Below, piece by piece: positions 38,952-41,195 of a stretch of 41,195 nt of DNA (its first letter is position 1; every line of letters begins with the position of its first letter). Source of the stretch: Flammeovirga aprica JL-4 (lineage in GTDB: Bacteria > Bacteroidota > Bacteroidia > Cytophagales > Flammeovirgaceae); NCBI RefSeq assembly GCF_012844305.1, contig NZ_JABANE010000078.1:1-41195 (forward strand). Reading direction: 5' to 3'. The notes beneath the pieces were generated by a model. It was not told where the DNA came from. It ran no database searches and saw only the letters and a list, made by a program, of their open reading frames with translations. Both the position numbers and the translations under genes were made by a program.

Positions 38952-40058
38952 ATGAATTTCAAACTATTCTCCTTTGTAATATTATTACTGTCTTTTTTTG
39001 TGAAATGTAACGCACAATCAGAAATAGATACAATATACAGACACCAATTTACAGTATTCCCTTATCCGGCTTATGCTCAGGAAACTAGTTGGGAATTTGG
39101 AGCGGTTAGTATTTATCAATTTAAGCTAGCAAATGCAACTTTTAATACAAGGCCTTCTAATCTGGATTTCGTTGGTTTTTATACATTAGAAAACCAGATG
39201 CGCATTAGACTTAGACATACAATATTTACTAAAGATGAGAATTGGGTATTTGAAGGATTGGCGGATTATGCCAAGTACCCAGAGAAATACTATGGAGTAG
39301 GTAATAATACACCTATAGATAATGAGCAACTAATGAGTTGGTCAAAAATAGAGTTCAGACAACAACTCCTAAAAAAACTTCATGACAAGATGTTTTTAGG
39401 TTTACAATACAGGATAGTTAATTTTTGGGAAATTAGTGTAGAAAATCGAGCAGATGGTACAGGAAGTTTAGAAGAGATACCAGGGTACCAAGGTGGTGTA
39501 AACTCTGGTGTTGGAGTAGTATATAAATGGGATAAAAGAAACTATGTACTAGCCCCTACAAAAGGTCATTTCATTGAATTAAGGGCAGTAACTTATACGA
39601 ATTGGTTGGGAAGCAATTATTTATTCAATACTATAGAACTTGATATGAGAAAATATTTTTCGCTTAATCCAAGAAAACCGCATAATACAGTTCTTGCATT
39701 TCAAGGTATATTAAATCAAAGTTATGGTACTGTACCTTTTAGGGAATTATCTCTAATGGGCGGGTTTGTTATGATGCGAGGAGTTTACCAAGGGAGGTTT
39801 AGAGATAATCATATAATGGCTTTTCAGAGTGAACTTAGACAGCATCTGTTCTGGAGAATAGGAATGACAGCTTTTTTTTCCATCGCACAGGTATCACCAA
39901 ATTGGAACTCTTTTCAAATTGGGCAATTTAAACTTGCAGGAGGAGCAGGATTCAGATTACTTATAAATAAAGATGATCGGGCAACTTTGAGAGCTGATTA
40001 TGGATTAGGACCTGATGGAAGTTCTGGTTTGTATCTTACATTAGGGGAAGCTTTTTAA
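38952..40058 (+). CDS. BamA/Omp85-family outer membrane barrel protein, no POTRA domains
   Basis: This 368-residue protein has a signal peptide (MNFKLFSFVILLLSFFVKCNAQ) followed directly by predicted beta strands. The conserved Omp85 loop-6 motif is present near residue ~277 (GGFVMMRGVYQGRFRDN), and the protein ends in Phe (LTLGEAF), as barrel substrates of the BAM machinery do. At this length it has the 16-strand barrel region but no POTRA repeats, as in small BamA/TamA-like surface-antigen proteins common in Bacteroidota. Its role is unknown; transport, or patatin- or phospholipid-linked function, is possible but not shown. It is a stand-alone gene with no SD and an AT-rich leader (TATTGTTAATAATTTTTTTT). 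Confidence 0.85.
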   Translation: MNFKLFSFVILLLSFFVKCNAQSEIDTIYRHQFTVFPYPAYAQETSWEFGAVSIYQFKLANATFNTRPSNLDFVGFYTLENQMRIRLRHTIFTKDENWVFEGLADYAKYPEKYYGVGNNTPIDNEQLMSWSKIEFRQQLLKKLHDKMFLGLQYRIVNFWEISVENRADGTGSLEEIPGYQGGVNSGVGVVYKWDKRNYVLAPTKGHFIELRAVTYTNWLGSNYLFNTIELDMRKYFSLNPRKPHNTVLAFQGILNQSYGTVPFRELSLMGGFVMMRGVYQGRFRDNHIMAFQSELRQHLFWRIGMTAFFSIAQVSPNWNSFQIGQFKLAGGAGFRLLINKDDRATLRADYGLGPDGSSGLYLTLGEAF

Positions 40059-40171
40059 TTTTTCGTTTAAAATTAAAAAGAAATTATTAGTCTTCGTTGT
40101 TTTGCAATGCATAACGTATAAAAGCTATTTAAAAATAGATCTTAATATTTTATATTGCATTTAGAAATAAA

Positions 40172-40221
40172 GGTCTGAAAGGAGATATTTAATTACCACA
40201 AAAAACAAATCCCTTCAGACC
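40172..40221. repeat. Inverted repeat directly upstream of a transposase fragment
   Basis: GGTCTGAAAGG (40172-40182) pairs imperfectly with CCCTTCAGACC (40211-40221), whose last base is immediately followed by the ATG at 40222. This is probably the outer end of an IS, with a hairpin that could mask the start codon. Confidence 0.5.
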
Positions 40222-40491
40222 ATGCATAAAGCAATACTAAATAAATATGTAACTCAGTATATTCCAAAAAATAGAAAAGAAAGAAAGCTTAAAGTTCCTT
40301 TATGGAAGTTAATGAAAGCTATTTTCTATAAAATTAAAACAGGCGTTCAATGGTATCTTTTACCTCTAAAGGAAATTTTTAAATTACTTCATTGTATTGC
40401 ATCATACAAAAGATGGGAATTTATTCTCAGAAAAAAGAGAAATAATAAATCATCTTATAAAGGAAATCTTGGTGAAAGGCTAGCTATTTGA
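40222..40491 (+). pseudogene. Truncated IS5-type transposase (N-terminal DUF4096-like part)
   Basis: The 89-residue frame reads HKAILNKYVTQYIPKNR, then KVPLWKLMKAIFYKIKTGVQ-WYLLP. This is the N-terminal helical domain seen in IS5-type transposases (pattern: yIPK, kvPLW, i.yilKTG.qWr.LP). A WEF segment follows, then the frame drifts into unrelated sequence and stops. The DDE catalytic region is missing, so it is a non-functional remnant unrelated to the IS at 7.2 kb. Confidence 0.7.
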
Positions 40492-40646
40492 TTACAAGAC
40501 AATTCCTGAGTAGAAAGTATATAAAAGAACCTAAAAATGTCCAATTTGGCTTTTCGTTTTTTTATACCTACTCCCACATGAACATAAAAGTCTTATTATT
40601 TAATCATTAAATCTCCACCAAAGTTCACTAACAGAGCTAAAAAATA

Positions 40647-40680
40647 CCCGCTAAAAAGGTAAAATACCTTATTTAGCGGG
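40647..40680 (-). terminator. Rho-independent terminator of the minus-strand T9SS gene
   Basis: CCCGCTAAA / TTTAGCGGG with an inner AAGGTA / TACCTT pairing forms a long hairpin. On the minus strand it is followed by TATTTTTT. It lies ~57 nt beyond the stop codon of the gene entering from the right. Confidence 0.85.
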
Positions 40681-40736
40681 ATGTTAAGCAGTTACACAAA
40701 CTAATAAATACGACTTATACGCTGTCAAAAAAATAC

Positions 40737-41195
40737 TTAATTAATGATTACCTTTTTAATAATGGTCTGAGCATTATTCTCTAAAGTCAAAATATAAATC
40801 CCTTGAGGTAAGCTAGACACATCTATTGATGTTTTTCCATTATTTATTATTTCTGTCATTTCGACTTTACCTTCTAAAGTCAATAATGTTAGTTTTATAT
40901 TTTCTATGCCTGAAATCAGTACAGGGTATTCTACATTTATTATACCTGTTGCTGGGTTAGGGTAAACCTTTACTGACATCAGTTTTTCAAATTCAGAAGA
41001 TGTAGGCTTTTCAATTGATTCATTGTCTAAAACGACTACTGGAATTTCCAATAGAACACTTCCTCCATTTTGATCTGTTGCCATTACTCTGAAAGTGGCC
41101 TCTCCTAACTCCTTTAATTTGAAGACTACTTTATCTTGATCAATAAATGCATCCAATTGATTTAATACTACCGTCGATAAAGAGAATGAGATAGA
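40737..41195 (-). CDS. C-terminal end of a secreted protein with T9SS type A sorting domain, N-terminus outside window
   Basis: The minus-strand frame is open from the window edge (41195) to the stop at 40737, about 152 residues. There is no need for the internal TTG at 41156 as a start, because the frame continues upstream as ISFSLSTVVLNQL. The first ~60 residues look like the end of a beta-sandwich (ATFRVMATDQNGGSVLLEI). The last ~80 are a T9SS type A domain: VKVYPNPATGIINVEYP, then LLTLEGKVEMTEI, then SLPQGIYILTLENN and KKVIIN. The protein is therefore exported across the outer membrane; its main function is encoded outside the window. Confidence 0.88.
   Translation of the reverse strand, partial: SISFSLSTVVLNQLDAFIDQDKVVFKLKELGEATFRVMATDQNGGSVLLEIPVVVLDNESIEKPTSSEFEKLMSVKVYPNPATGIINVEYPVLISGIENIKLTLLTLEGKVEMTEIINNGKTSIDVSSLPQGIYILTLENNAQTIIKKVIIN

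Overview
The window reads as an AT-rich chromosome segment from a marine Bacteroidota bacterium, most likely Cytophagales and Flammeovirga-like. This is inferred from three signs: type IX secretion (T9SS) C-terminal domains, very large secreted S8 peptidases and BspA/DUF285 leucine-rich-repeat surface proteins, and leaders without obvious Shine-Dalgarno sequences. No rRNA, tRNA, CRISPR array or core housekeeping cluster was seen.

Layout. (1) Positions 1-6855, minus strand: a giant S8 peptidase whose 3' end lies outside the window. (2) 7178-8161: a degenerate IS5-type insertion sequence with both terminal inverted repeats and a frameshifted transposase, followed by about 1 kb of apparent gene debris. 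(3) 9235-10440: a compact lipoprotein S8 (proteinase K-like) peptidase. (4) 11355-18251, minus strand: a second giant S8 peptidase, complete, with a T9SS type A tail. (5) 19303-35945, plus strand: three tandem DUF285 surface proteins with one, seven and eight copies of a ~270-450 residue module and the same C-terminal tail, followed by a decayed trace of a fourth copy. (6) 36496-38043: an acyl-CoA synthetase of the ANL superfamily. (7) 38041-38951: a repeat-rich intergenic region. (8) 38952-40058: a BamA/Omp85-type barrel. (9) 40222-40491: a transposase fragment. (10) 40737-41195, minus strand: the T9SS-tailed C-terminus of another secreted protein entering from the right.

The most notable content is the DUF285 locus. 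Each gene is preceded by a conserved leader box, TTAACA - 18 nt - TATTAT-like, which also occurs twice where no intact gene follows directly. The two giant genes carry the same ~167 bp MITE-like element between that box and the start codon, while the small paralog and the ghost copy lack it. This gives a relative history of tandem duplication. Inside the genes, 75-bp repeats are locally homogenised, and runs of neighbouring repeats share the same unusual residue, which points to expansion by slippage or recombination.

A family of short elements ending in TAAGTACTA(A/G)G(A/C)CAAA is scattered through the intergenic DNA in two classes. One class contains a long hairpin whose outer stem appears to covary with a separate hairpin at ~11.0 kb. 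Most of the encoded proteins are predicted to be exported, so the window looks like a cell-surface and secretome island. No operon-level functional link between the peptidases and the DUF285 proteins can be proven from sequence alone.
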